Assembly (NCBI GenBank): GCA_041738935.1
Contig: JBGSOV010000021.1
Coordinates: forward strand, 1 to 64,000
Origin: JBGSOV01 sp041738935
GTDB lineage: Bacteria; Patescibacteriota; Gracilibacteria; CAIRYL01; GCA-016699755
DNA: 64,000 bases
Direction: 5' to 3'
The notes under the pieces were generated by a model. That model saw nothing but the letters and a program-made list of their open reading frames with translations, was not told where the DNA came from and did no database searches. Of this stretch, positions 50,527 to 59,295 are shown piece after piece. Made by a program: the position numbers and the translations under genes. Each line of letters opens with the position of its first letter. The stretch's first letter is position 1.

Positions 50527-52185
50527 ATGACAACCACTCCTCGCAAAAAAGTCGCGTACTTCAGTATGGAGTTTGCAGTCGATGCTCGCTTTCCCAATTT
50601 TGCTGGCGGATTGGGTGTGCTCGCCTCAGACATCATGCATTCTGCCTCGGATATGAAAGCGCCGCTCGTGGGCGTATCGCTCATCTATCATCAACACGAT
50701 AATCCCGAAGAAGCGTTTCCGATCGAGAAGTATATGAAACTCCGCAGCGAGACAATCATAGTCAAAATCCAAGAGCGTGATGTACATGTTCGCGCGTACG
50801 AATACGCGATTAAAAGCCATACTGGCAACAGCATTCCGATTTTTTTCCTCTCGACTCATCATCCCGAAAACAGCGAATGGGATCGTGATATCACCAAATG
50901 GCTGTATGCTTCGGGTCAATACACGCGGATTTGTCAGGAAGTAATTTTGGGAATCGGCGGCGTTCGTATGCTGCGCGCGCTCGGCTACAACGATATCGAT
51001 GTTTTTCATATGAACGAAGGACATGCGGCATTTTTGACGCTCGAGCTTTTGAAAGAAAATAATTACAAAGATGAAGAAGTACGCAAACTGTGTACCTTCA
51101 CGACGCATACGCCGATTCCAGCAGGACACGATGCTTTTGAATATGCCGCAGCAAATGATATTTTGCGCGAAATGATGCCCTGGCACATTACGCAACTTGC
51201 GACTCAAGATCGCCTCAGCATGACGCACTTGGCGATGAATTTGAGCAAAGCCTCAAATTCGGTTTCCGAAAAACACCGCGAAGTCTGCGAAGAAATGTTT
51301 CCGGATCATGACTTTTTGAATGTTACCAATGGCATTCATCATGTCACCTGGGCTTCGAAACCGATCGAGAAAGTTCTCGACAAGCACCTTAAAGGCTGGC
51401 AAGACGATCCTGCGCTACTGGCGCGTGCCGAAAAGGCTTTGCCGGATAAAGATGTGATCGATGCACACACAGCAAATAAAAAAGAATTTGTGAGCTGGAT
51501 CAATGAAAATCGCGATTTTTTCCCCATCAAGACGAATTTGATCGACGACGACTATTTTGAAGAAGATGTTCTCACTATCACTTTTGCGCGTCGTTTTGTG
51601 CAGTACAAGCGTCCGTGGCTGATTTTTCAAGATATGGAACGGCTACGCAAAATCGGTCACCGCAAGATTCAGCTGATTTTTGCTGGTCGTTGCCATCCCG
51701 AAAACACCTCTTGCCTTGATCTCAAAAAAGCTCTGCGTGAATATGGTCGCCAATTGCGCGGTCAAATCCGCGTTGCGGTTGTGCGCGATTACGAAATGGA
51801 TATTGCACAAAGACTTGTCTCTGGCAGCGATATTTGGCTCAATAATCCGATCAAACCGCGTGAAGCAAGTGGAACGAGCGGCATGAAGGCGGCACTCAAT
51901 GGACTGCCGAATCTATCGATTTTGGACGGTTGGTGGAATGAAGGCTTTGCCATGAACAAACAAGCCGGTTGGGGTTTTGGCGAGCGCAGTAATTTTGCCA
52001 GAGAAGACAGCGCACGCGACCGCATCGATAGTGACGAACTCTACGAGACACTCGAAAACGTGATTGCAGAATATGAAAAAGGCTCAAAAAACTGGGTCAA
52101 ACGCATGAAAGCATCAATCGCGCTCGTCGGACATTTTAATACCAATCGCGTCGTCGATGAGTATTATGAGAAATTGTGGAGTTGA
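50527..52185 (+). CDS. glgP: Alpha-glucan phosphorylase (GT35, short type)
   Basis: Releases glucose-1-phosphate from glycogen or maltodextrin. The 552-residue protein has the short-form N-terminus (VAYFSMEFAVDARFPNFAGG), FHMNEGHAAFLTLE and VTNGIHHVTW. The PLP-binding region is ASGTSGMKAALNG with Lys454, followed by LSILDGWWNEGFA. It is about 250 residues shorter than classical GlgP and belongs to the alpha-glucan phosphorylase type found in many anaerobes and archaea. The glucose-1-P can enter the phosphohexomutase reaction encoded at 31088-32470. Confidence 0.93.
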   Translation: MTTTPRKKVAYFSMEFAVDARFPNFAGGLGVLASDIMHSASDMKAPLVGVSLIYHQHDNPEEAFPIEKYMKLRSETIIVKIQERDVHVRAYEYAIKSHTGNSIPIFFLSTHHPENSEWDRDITKWLYASGQYTRICQEVILGIGGVRMLRALGYNDIDVFHMNEGHAAFLTLELLKENNYKDEEVRKLCTFTTHTPIPAGHDAFEYAAANDILREMMPWHITQLATQDRLSMTHLAMNLSKASNSVSEKHREVCEEMFPDHDFLNVTNGIHHVTWASKPIEKVLDKHLKGWQDDPALLARAEKALPDKDVIDAHTANKKEFVSWINENRDFFPIKTNLIDDDYFEEDVLTITFARRFVQYKRPWLIFQDMERLRKIGHRKIQLIFAGRCHPENTSCLDLKKALREYGRQLRGQIRVAVVRDYEMDIAQRLVSGSDIWLNNPIKPREASGTSGMKAALNGLPNLSILDGWWNEGFAMNKQAGWGFGERSNFAREDSARDRIDSDELYETLENVIAEYEKGSKNWVKRMKASIALVGHFNTNRVVDEYYEKLWS

Positions 52186-52221
52186 GGAAGTCACAAGTTT
52201 TGAGGAAAAAAACTATAAATT

Positions 52222-52244
52222 GAAGCAGAATACAAATCTGCTCC
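52222..52244 (+). repeat. REP-like hairpin (GAGCA...TGCTC family)
   Basis: GAAGCAGA...TCTGCTCC around an AATACAAA-like loop, 37 bases after glgP; it resembles the hairpin at 44354-44376, including the TACAA loop and the CCAGC end. Confidence 0.6.
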
Positions 52245-52280
52245 AGCAAAGATGAATAGCGTTCGTTTTTTAGTCCAATA

Positions 52281-53000
52281 TTAAAACGCAATTACAAAAC
52301 CTGCACTGATTACGGTGTTTGCCTTGTCGCCGTCTTTCCATAATTGCTCACCTGCATATGTATCAGCAGAAACTTTGAAAGATGCTGAAGTTTTGGGTAT
52401 CGGACAAGTTACGTCACCACCAACTCGCCCTGCGAAACCAGTATTATCAAGACCCTTTAGATACGCCATATCAATAGAAAGTGCTGGTTGGCAATCAAGT
52501 GAAAGAGAATTTGGAAAGTCCTTTCTACCGCCTAATTGGGCAATCGCCTGATTTCCTAATGCTGTAGCGTCATAATATGCTCGATTAAATTTAATGGTGC
52601 CGAAAACACTAGAAGTAGAGTTTTCAAATTCATGACGAAGAGTCGCTTCTACATGACCGACATCGATGGCACCACTTTTGGCGTGCGGCAACACATGAAA
52701 CAATGCTGCCGTAATATCTGCACTTGTTTTATATGTTATAGGAAAAGTCCAGCCTGCGAAAAAATCATTCTCATCAGCTTCGCCGGGATTTTTATCTAGT
52801 GCGCGTGTCCCCCACACTTTTCCATGAAATCCATTTGCGCATGCAACCGTGAGACTCGGCTGGAAACTCGGTCCTGCAAGTTTTTGTCCGGTTTCACCAA
52901 CTACAAATTGTGATGCAAACGATGATTCAATTATTTTTTGACACTCATTAGCACTTGCTTCATGCGCGCAAAGTGCACGAGCTACACTGATGGCAGCCAA
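52281..53000 (-). CDS. Secreted beta-rich protein with outer-membrane-barrel-like features
   Basis: 239 residues as read from TTG at 53000. The N-terminus looks like a signal peptide (ending CAHEASA). The in-frame upstream codons encode TIRKSRLT, which would give a proper basic n-region, but only ATT could start there. The mature protein is made of alternating amphipathic strands and ends in Phe (SAGFVIAF), a pattern known from outer-membrane beta barrels. CPR cells are thought to lack an outer membrane, so the resemblance may be convergent or the gene may have been acquired. No family is recognised. Confidence 0.6.
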   Translation of the reverse strand: MAAISVARALCAHEASANECQKIIESSFASQFVVGETGQKLAGPSFQPSLTVACANGFHGKVWGTRALDKNPGEADENDFFAGWTFPITYKTSADITAALFHVLPHAKSGAIDVGHVEATLRHEFENSTSSVFGTIKFNRAYYDATALGNQAIAQLGGRKDFPNSLSLDCQPALSIDMAYLKGLDNTGFAGRVGGDVTCPIPKTSASFKVSADTYAGEQLWKDGDKANTVISAGFVIAF

Positions 53001-53089
53001 AGTAAGTCGTGATTTTCTAATAGTGAAAATGAAATAAGGAGAAGAATTTTGAAATTCTTTTTCTTATTTGTCAATCATTATTCCTGAAT

Positions 53090-54097
53090 CTATTCTGCCT
53101 CGCTTGTCTCTGCCACCTGTTGCAACAAAATATCCGCTTGCAACTTGATTTTTTTGCCGAGTGATTGCATCGAGGCATCATCTGCAAAGGCCGCGCCTGC
53201 TAATTGGCGAGCTTGTTCGACATACTGCTCAAGCAAAGCAGAATCACCTTTGACACCAGCTTCGTAGGCAAGGACGAGCTTTTGAAAACCCAGCGCAATC
53301 TTATTGGCGCCTTTGACAATACCTTGATTAGGAGCGGAGGTAAGCGCTTTTTCACTGTAAAAGACAGCGTCGTTGGCGCTTTTCATCGCTCCGACCAAGT
53401 CGTTGGCGTTGAGTTCGACAAGCAGATTAACGAGATTGGATTCGGCAATGCTGAGCATTTTTTGCGTTTCGCCGCCGCGTTCGATAACGAGAAATTTATA
53501 GATGATTTCGGCGGTCTCTGCGCGACTAAGGGGCTTATTGGGGTCGAGATTTCCATTTGCTGTTGGCGAAATAATGCCGACCATTTTTGCATAACGAAGC
53601 TGAGGCAAATACCACTCTCCTGGTGCAGTATCGGGCGAAACGGCGGTAGACATGTCGCTATGTTTGCTGAGGTCTTTTTTAAATGTTTGCAGCAAAATTT
53701 TGATAAATTCTGCCTTGCTTACTTGCTTGTTCGGCTGAAACTCGCCTGTGCTGCCATAACCGGAAACGATGCCGGCTTGTTTGGCTTTCGCGGTATACGG
53801 ACGAAACCAAGCGTCGCTCGGAACATCAGAAAATCCACCCGGCTGATCCGCCATATCTTCGACTCCGATATCGGCGCCAAGCAAAATCATTTTGACCGCT
53901 TCGGCACGCGTCACCGGATTGTTCGGACCGAAAGTGCCATCCTGATATCCATTAACGATACCAAGATTGACGAGCGATTCGACAGCGGCAAACTGCGGAT
54001 GCGAGTTGGGCACATCGCTAAAAGATGCAGCTGAAGCGGTTGCAACTGCCACAAAAAGAAAAGAAAAAAAGCTGACAAGAGAAATGGCTTTTTTCAT
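53090..54097 (-). CDS. SLH-domain protein with C-terminal helical domain
   Basis: 335 residues starting at the ATG at 54097. A signal peptide (about 1-23, ending ASAASF) is followed by three SLH repeats (about 24-75 NGYQDGTFGPNNPVTRAEA, 85-140 SGYGSTGEFQPNKQVSKAEF, 150-205 NLDPNKPLSRAETA) that anchor it to wall polymer. The C-terminal 125 residues are all helical (ESNLVNLLVELNANDLVGAM) and of unknown function. It begins the minus-strand side of the surface-protein region, 71 bases downstream of the LQFGN protein gene. Confidence 0.88.
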   Translation of the reverse strand: MKKAISLVSFFSFLFVAVATASAASFSDVPNSHPQFAAVESLVNLGIVNGYQDGTFGPNNPVTRAEAVKMILLGADIGVEDMADQPGGFSDVPSDAWFRPYTAKAKQAGIVSGYGSTGEFQPNKQVSKAEFIKILLQTFKKDLSKHSDMSTAVSPDTAPGEWYLPQLRYAKMVGIISPTANGNLDPNKPLSRAETAEIIYKFLVIERGGETQKMLSIAESNLVNLLVELNANDLVGAMKSANDAVFYSEKALTSAPNQGIVKGANKIALGFQKLVLAYEAGVKGDSALLEQYVEQARQLAGAAFADDASMQSLGKKIKLQADILLQQVAETSEAE

Positions 54098-54168
54098 AGT
54101 GCGTAGAAGAGGAAGAGATTGTAAGTGCATCGTAACAAAAAATGAAAAAGAAGAAAATCGGCGACAAA

Positions 54169-55665
54169 TTATTTGCCGATGTAATGAAGACGAATCGGAC
54201 CCAGGATAGCACGATTACCACTCCGTGCCGAAAGCTTGATACGAAGAGTGGCGTTTCCCCCGGCATAAAAAGTGGGACTGCCGACGAAGCCGAGTGTGTA
54301 TTTGTGCCACGAATCAGAAGTGACCGTACTCACCAAACCACTGGCACCGGCAAGTGTCATGGATGAATTGAGACTGTCTTCCATGTTGATATCGAGTCGC
54401 GCATTCGCCGGATCAAGCGAAGTCGTCCGCACATCAATATCAATCGGTGTCGCCTGCCAGCCACTAAAATCATCCGGAATGATGAATGGCATCACAATAT
54501 CGAGATTTTGCAGAGCTGGCTCTTGCGAAGTAAGTGCATAATATTGTTGTTTGTTGCCATTATCAAAACCCCGGTTGAGCGAAGCGGTGTTGCCGTTGCC
54601 GTCTTCTTCGATAGAAATGCTATCCATTTGCGGCATCAAAACAAAAGTACGATTGCGATCTTTGAGCGCATCACGATCGATATTACTCAGTGTGTTTTGA
54701 TCGCCATCGATTGTTTTGTTGGTGAGAGTTTGTGAAGTGTCTTCACCGACAACAACAAGATCGGCATCAGGAAAAGTAATGCTGCGATTTGTGCTCAGTC
54801 CAACCGAACTCAAAAGCAAGCTATTCCCGCCAGAATTGAGCAGAAAAGTACTGCTGGTAGTTCCAGAATCAGTGTTTTGTCCGTGTGTCGAACCACTCGC
54901 GAGTGTCGTAATATCGATTCCGTTGATAAGTCCGTCTACGGTCAAATTGCCCGCAATGCGCACATTATCATTAAAAAAGAAGTAGCCATTGTCGAGATCA
55001 TATTGGAGATATTTCATTAACGTATTGCCAAATTGCAAACGCACCGTTCCACTGCCAGCGGCGTTTGCCGTATCATCTGCATCGATAATAAAAAGTGAAT
55101 TATCCGTCTGCTGAGCGTTCGTCGCCGAATCGGCATATTTGGCATAAGGCGCTGCATCAAGCAGTTTGCGATCATTGCTATCAGCGCCATTGTCTCCGGT
55201 GGGATCGAGCAGTTGATAGGCGGTAATCGGATTGGCGGACGGTTTTACTTCGACCTGCAGATAATAGGTAAGATTTGGATCAAGTGGCACAAAAGGTGTA
55301 ACCGATCCCAGTTGGATTGAAAAAGTACCATTGGGATTTGGAATGATATTTTGTTCTTCTTGCCAACCAACAAAAGCCGAATTTGCAGTATCGATTGCGC
55401 CTGCGCCCGTAAGATGTGCGGGGACAAAATCGGCAGAATTCCAGAGCGAAAATCGAAAACTATGCTCAGCTGTAATCGCGTTACGATTGCGATCAAGCAG
55501 CCGCCCTTCGTACCGAAGAGTATTTGATTCTGCTTGAGCGACGACAAGATGAGCATTTGCTCCAATGAACAAGCAAAAGCCCAAACAGAAGATGGAGATG
55601 ACAAGACGACGAATCGATTTCACGCGAGTCAAAAGACAAAAAAGTGGGAGTCGTGATAATAACAT
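54169..55665 (-). CDS. Secreted surface protein with LQFGN module and tail-fibre-like repeats
   Basis: 498 residues starting at the ATG at 55665, 25 bases after the preceding gene in the operon. A signal or anchor (about 10-40) precedes a beta domain (about 45-165, LRYEGRLLDRNRNAITAEHS). The LQFGN module (about 190-255, VRLQFGNTLMKYLQYDLDNG) follows, then a stretch typical of phage tail fibres and trimeric surface proteins (STNRSITFPDADLVVV, TSQTLTNKTIDG). The C-terminal domain (about 360-498, YYALTSQEPALQNLDI) is shared with the 57505-59097 product. It probably forms an extended surface fibre. Function inferred only from architecture. Confidence 0.78.
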   Translation of the reverse strand: MLLSRLPLFCLLTRVKSIRRLVISIFCLGFCLFIGANAHLVVAQAESNTLRYEGRLLDRNRNAITAEHSFRFSLWNSADFVPAHLTGAGAIDTANSAFVGWQEEQNIIPNPNGTFSIQLGSVTPFVPLDPNLTYYLQVEVKPSANPITAYQLLDPTGDNGADSNDRKLLDAAPYAKYADSATNAQQTDNSLFIIDADDTANAAGSGTVRLQFGNTLMKYLQYDLDNGYFFFNDNVRIAGNLTVDGLINGIDITTLASGSTHGQNTDSGTTSSTFLLNSGGNSLLLSSVGLSTNRSITFPDADLVVVGEDTSQTLTNKTIDGDQNTLSNIDRDALKDRNRTFVLMPQMDSISIEEDGNGNTASLNRGFDNGNKQQYYALTSQEPALQNLDIVMPFIIPDDFSGWQATPIDIDVRTTSLDPANARLDINMEDSLNSSMTLAGASGLVSTVTSDSWHKYTLGFVGSPTFYAGGNATLRIKLSARSGNRAILGPIRLHYIGK

Positions 55666-55690
55666 AATCGATACAATTGTGAGAAGAAAG

Positions 55691-57388
55691 TTATTTTTTG
55701 CGAACAGCTGATTTGGTTTTTTTGGAAGATGAATTTTGATTTTGCTGCGGAGGATTTGGTTTTTTGGCACTAACCGTAACAAGTTTGTGGAATGAGAAGA
55801 TGCTCAGGAATAAGAAGAAAAATGCACCGATGAGAATCGGAAACCAGCGGAAAAGACCGACCTCTGTGTGATTTTGACTGACCAAAAAGCTTTGCGTAGA
55901 ATTGACTTTTGCCGAGTTACTTAGAATTGGTGCGGTAAATAAAGTAAAAGAAAACTGCCGATCCGCGCCCAAGACGATGTGTCCATCCTCAGCGTTGATT
56001 TTGATCACTGCGGTTCGCACAGTATAATCCCCTTCTGGCAATTCTTTCGAAATCGGGATTTCAAAAACACCGTTATCATCGGCAATTGCTTCATAATAAT
56101 ATGCTTCACGTTCGGGATTATAAAGCAGATTTGCTGCTAAACCTGAAGAACCTGGTGCTTCTCTTTCAAAATAAATAATCACTTTAGCATTGGGTTCAGC
56201 TTTTCCTCTAATAATAAGTGATTCATTACTATTCTTATTGATTGCCCCAAGATTAAGCGGCTTATCGAGCGGAATAAACAGCGAATCTTTCGTCCCTAAG
56301 GCAACATGCGAGACGATAGCATCAGTATCATTTGGGCTGGTTTCGACCGTTTGCCCCAAAACTCCGCTCAAAAAATCAGAAAAACCATTCCGTACTCGAT
56401 CTTCCACAAAACGCGACACTTTGCGCACAGAGTCCATTGTTCCGTATTGAAGCTGGATAGGCTGTGGCGCTAAAGTTTGTGAGTTTGTATCTGTAGGCGC
56501 AATAGTCAATTGCTGTTGCCAGAGCGGAGAACTGTTGGGAACAGTGATATCGTAGACGCTCACAGAATATTCGCCCGGCGGCAGCTCGATATTTGGAGTG
56601 AAAGCAAACGCACCATTTTGATTGGGTACAATTTTGGACTGCGTGATGATATTGCCATCGGGGTCAATAATTTGCAGAAAATTTTCACCTTTCTTAATGC
56701 CGATATTCCCTGCAATCAGCGGCGAAGCGTCTTCTGTCACAACTGAAGGTGTTGCAACTTCAGAACCAAACTCCAAATAGGATGCAGGTGAAACTTCTGC
56801 AGAATTTGCTGGAGAAACCACTGTGGGCGATGGGAGCGGAGTTTGTGGGCGTACTGCTAGTTGTGCTGTCGGCGTTGGAGAAACTGACGCTGCTGCGGTC
56901 GGTTTCGCTTGAGCTGTTGATACCGGAGAAGGAGAGAGAACAGGCGGCAGAGGTGTAGGAGTAGATTTTGGGGGAGAAGCTTTTGGTGAGGCAGAATTTT
57001 GTGAGCCGCCACCGCCACCATTACTACTTGGGACTACAGTTCGACAATTTGCTATCGAATACAATTGGCAATCATTTGCGCATGTGAGTATTCCGGAAGA
57101 GTAACCGAGCGTAATGCAGGACACACTGCCAAAATCATTTCCATCACAAGTTTCTCCATTGTTTCGAATATTGTCGCCGCAGCTATTGACAATAATGTCA
57201 CCAAAATCATTTGCCACTTCAGCAGGAAACGTCGCAGCATCGAGTATAAAATCACTGGATGTGGAAGTCGTACTAGCAGCGTGCATGGACTCGTCAATAA
57301 TCATGAAATCGCTGCTTTCTGCAGCAAACAATGGTGATTGCCAGAACAGAAATAAAATAAGCGCCGGGAGAAAGAGTTTTGTTTTCAT
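55691..57388 (-). CDS. Membrane-anchored surface protein with Cys-rich repeat and Pro-rich linker
   Basis: 565 residues. A signal peptide (about 1-22) is followed by a short region and a Cys-rich repeat (about 69-115, CGDNIRNNGETCDGNDFGSV) of the type found in large extracellular proteins. A Ser/Pro/Thr-rich linker (about 120-195) precedes two beta-sandwich domains (about 200-300 and 365-480) and a C-terminal transmembrane helix (about 515-535) with a Lys-rich cytoplasmic tail. It may anchor the fibre protein encoded immediately downstream. The linker is a likely O-glycosylation site. No catalytic motif seen. Confidence 0.75.
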   Translation of the reverse strand: MKTKLFLPALILFLFWQSPLFAAESSDFMIIDESMHAASTTSTSSDFILDAATFPAEVANDFGDIIVNSCGDNIRNNGETCDGNDFGSVSCITLGYSSGILTCANDCQLYSIANCRTVVPSSNGGGGGSQNSASPKASPPKSTPTPLPPVLSPSPVSTAQAKPTAAASVSPTPTAQLAVRPQTPLPSPTVVSPANSAEVSPASYLEFGSEVATPSVVTEDASPLIAGNIGIKKGENFLQIIDPDGNIITQSKIVPNQNGAFAFTPNIELPPGEYSVSVYDITVPNSSPLWQQQLTIAPTDTNSQTLAPQPIQLQYGTMDSVRKVSRFVEDRVRNGFSDFLSGVLGQTVETSPNDTDAIVSHVALGTKDSLFIPLDKPLNLGAINKNSNESLIIRGKAEPNAKVIIYFEREAPGSSGLAANLLYNPEREAYYYEAIADDNGVFEIPISKELPEGDYTVRTAVIKINAEDGHIVLGADRQFSFTLFTAPILSNSAKVNSTQSFLVSQNHTEVGLFRWFPILIGAFFFLFLSIFSFHKLVTVSAKKPNPPQQNQNSSSKKTKSAVRKK

Positions 57389-57442
57389 TTGTATGTGTTC
57401 TTATTATTATAGAGCTTCTCGACGAAATAAGAAAGAATAAAG

Positions 57443-57471
57443 TTGCATTTTACAATATTTTGCGATATACT
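57443..57471 (+). promoter_or_regulatory. Promoter of the 530-residue LQFGN protein gene
   Basis: TTGCAT at 57443-57448, a 17-base spacer, then TATACT at 57466-57471; the transcript would start about 27 bases before the ATG at 57505. Confidence 0.65.
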
Positions 57472-57504
57472 TTGAAGAAGTGAAATTTTCTTTCAAAAAC
57501 ACAT

Positions 57505-59097
57505 ATGAAACAGGTACAACTTTTTACTAAGTCCGGAGCGATTATCTTGAGCTCGGCACTTTTTTTCTCGACTTCGTTGGCATTTGCCGCCGAAGTGCAA
57601 ATCTTTAGTAATGAAGAAAAGCAAGAAAACTCGAATGTCCTCATCTTGGACAATGATAATTCGGGCGGCGATGTCACCTTGCAATTTGGCAACTCGCTCG
57701 GCGAGCAACTCTTGTGGGACAACACAGCCGGACAGTTTATTTTTACCGATGATCTTAATGTTCAAGGCAATATAGACGCTGATGGCACCATCACGGCTGG
57801 TTCGGGCAATATCCAAATCACGGACGCCACTGGTAATCTTGATGGTGAAGCAATCGCAGATAATACTATTGATGAAGACAGTGTCGACTTTGGTACAGGT
57901 GCTGGTCAAATCGGTGCCGATGACCTTGTTATGATCGACAACTTTGATAATTCGAACAACACCAATGTTCAAGGTGTGACCGAAGATATTGATGCCGCTC
58001 TCGGCAACCGAACATACACCGCCGAAAATGCCGTTTCTGATGGCGAATCAGTAACCGCTTCGATTGATGCTCTTGATCAATCTCTTGGCGGACTCAGCGG
58101 CACAACCAGTAATGGATTTATTCTTGATAATGATAATACAGGCGGCAATGTTACTTTGCAGTTTGGCACGTCGCTCAACGAACAAATCTATTGGAACAAT
58201 GCAACGAGTATGTTTGTCATGACTGATGATGTGAATATTCAGGGCAATGCCGATATCGACGGGACTATAATTGCGGGTTCTGGAAACGTGGTTTTGACCA
58301 ATGCAACCGGTAACCTTAATGGCGAAGTGATTCAAAATGACACCATTGATGATGACAGTATCGACTTTGGTATGGGCGTCGACCAAGTGGGTGGCGATGA
58401 TATTATCGTCACAGACACTTTCGACAATTCGAATAGCACCAATGTGCAAGGCGCTCTTGATGATATCGACGCCTCGGTCGGACAACGAGTCTATACCGAA
58501 CAAAATTATGTCACGAGCGGTCAAGCAGTGGCTAACTCGATTGATGCTCTCGATCAACAGGTAAAAGATAATGCCAGCGCTTTGACCGGAAACAACGTCA
58601 AGAGTATTCCAATTTCGATGAATGATCTGACAATCGGAAGCGACGGCTCGAACAATCTCGCAGATGTCTATACCGATTTTGATGCTGCCAATAGCCACGC
58701 ATACTATATTCTCAAAACACAGCAGACTTCCCTGCAAGATTTGGACTTGCGCCTCAAAGTCAAACTTCCAGATGATTTTGTCGACTTTACCAGTACCAAC
58801 GACCTCAGCTTTTTCTTCCGCAATACTGGTGCCAACAACACCGATAGCAAGATTGACATCTTGGTTGAAGATGCTGATGGCGACGATGCGTACACGGCCA
58901 GCGCAGGACAAAACTTATTTAGTTCGACATGGGCAGAATACACCGACGAATTTGATGGTGCGTCATTTGATCCTGCTGCCGGTGAATACGTCTACATAAC
59001 AGTCAAAGGGTATACCTCGTACGACAGCAGTCAGCAAAATCCGTATATCGGCGAAATCGTCCTCAAATACAACTCGAAAGATCTCTGGGCTCAATAA
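57505..59097 (+). CDS. Secreted surface protein with two tandem LQFGN modules
   Basis: 530 residues with a signal peptide (about 1-29). Two tandem repeats of 159 codons start at about residues 46 and 205. Each has an LDNDN-type start, VTLQFGNSLGEQLLWDN or VTLQFGTSLNEQIYWNN, a TDDLNVQGN-like strand, and a VQGVTEDIDAALGNRTYT-like segment ending in SIDALDQ, which recalls phage tail-fibre coiled repeats. The C-terminal domain (about 395-530, YYILKTQQTSLQDLDLRLK) is homologous to that of the 54169-55665 product. It is convergent with no gene and ends at a strong terminator. Likely an extended surface fibre. Confidence 0.8.
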   Translation: MKQVQLFTKSGAIILSSALFFSTSLAFAAEVQIFSNEEKQENSNVLILDNDNSGGDVTLQFGNSLGEQLLWDNTAGQFIFTDDLNVQGNIDADGTITAGSGNIQITDATGNLDGEAIADNTIDEDSVDFGTGAGQIGADDLVMIDNFDNSNNTNVQGVTEDIDAALGNRTYTAENAVSDGESVTASIDALDQSLGGLSGTTSNGFILDNDNTGGNVTLQFGTSLNEQIYWNNATSMFVMTDDVNIQGNADIDGTIIAGSGNVVLTNATGNLNGEVIQNDTIDDDSIDFGMGVDQVGGDDIIVTDTFDNSNSTNVQGALDDIDASVGQRVYTEQNYVTSGQAVANSIDALDQQVKDNASALTGNNVKSIPISMNDLTIGSDGSNNLADVYTDFDAANSHAYYILKTQQTSLQDLDLRLKVKLPDDFVDFTSTNDLSFFFRNTGANNTDSKIDILVEDADGDDAYTASAGQNLFSSTWAEYTDEFDGASFDPAAGEYVYITVKGYTSYDSSQQNPYIGEIVLKYNSKDLWAQ

Positions 59098-59118
59098 GAA
59101 AAACAGAAGAAATCTTAT

Positions 59119-59150
59119 ACAAAAAGAAGTGCCACGGCGCTTCTTTTTGT
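59119..59150 (+). terminator. Rho-independent terminator
   Basis: ACAAAAAGAAG (59119-59129) pairs with CTTCTTTTTGT (59140-59150), followed by a T-rich tail; it lies 22 bases after the 530-residue protein gene. Confidence 0.82.
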
Positions 59151-59295
59151 AATATGTAAATTTTAAATCCCTCCAAAAAAAACTGTATCTTGTAGAGAGA
59201 ATCTCACATTCTTACGTAGAAAAAATAGCAAAAACGCGAAATTTTATGTGAACGAGCCTTGCATTTTGGAGGAGAGTAGCGGTATAAGGAGCACT

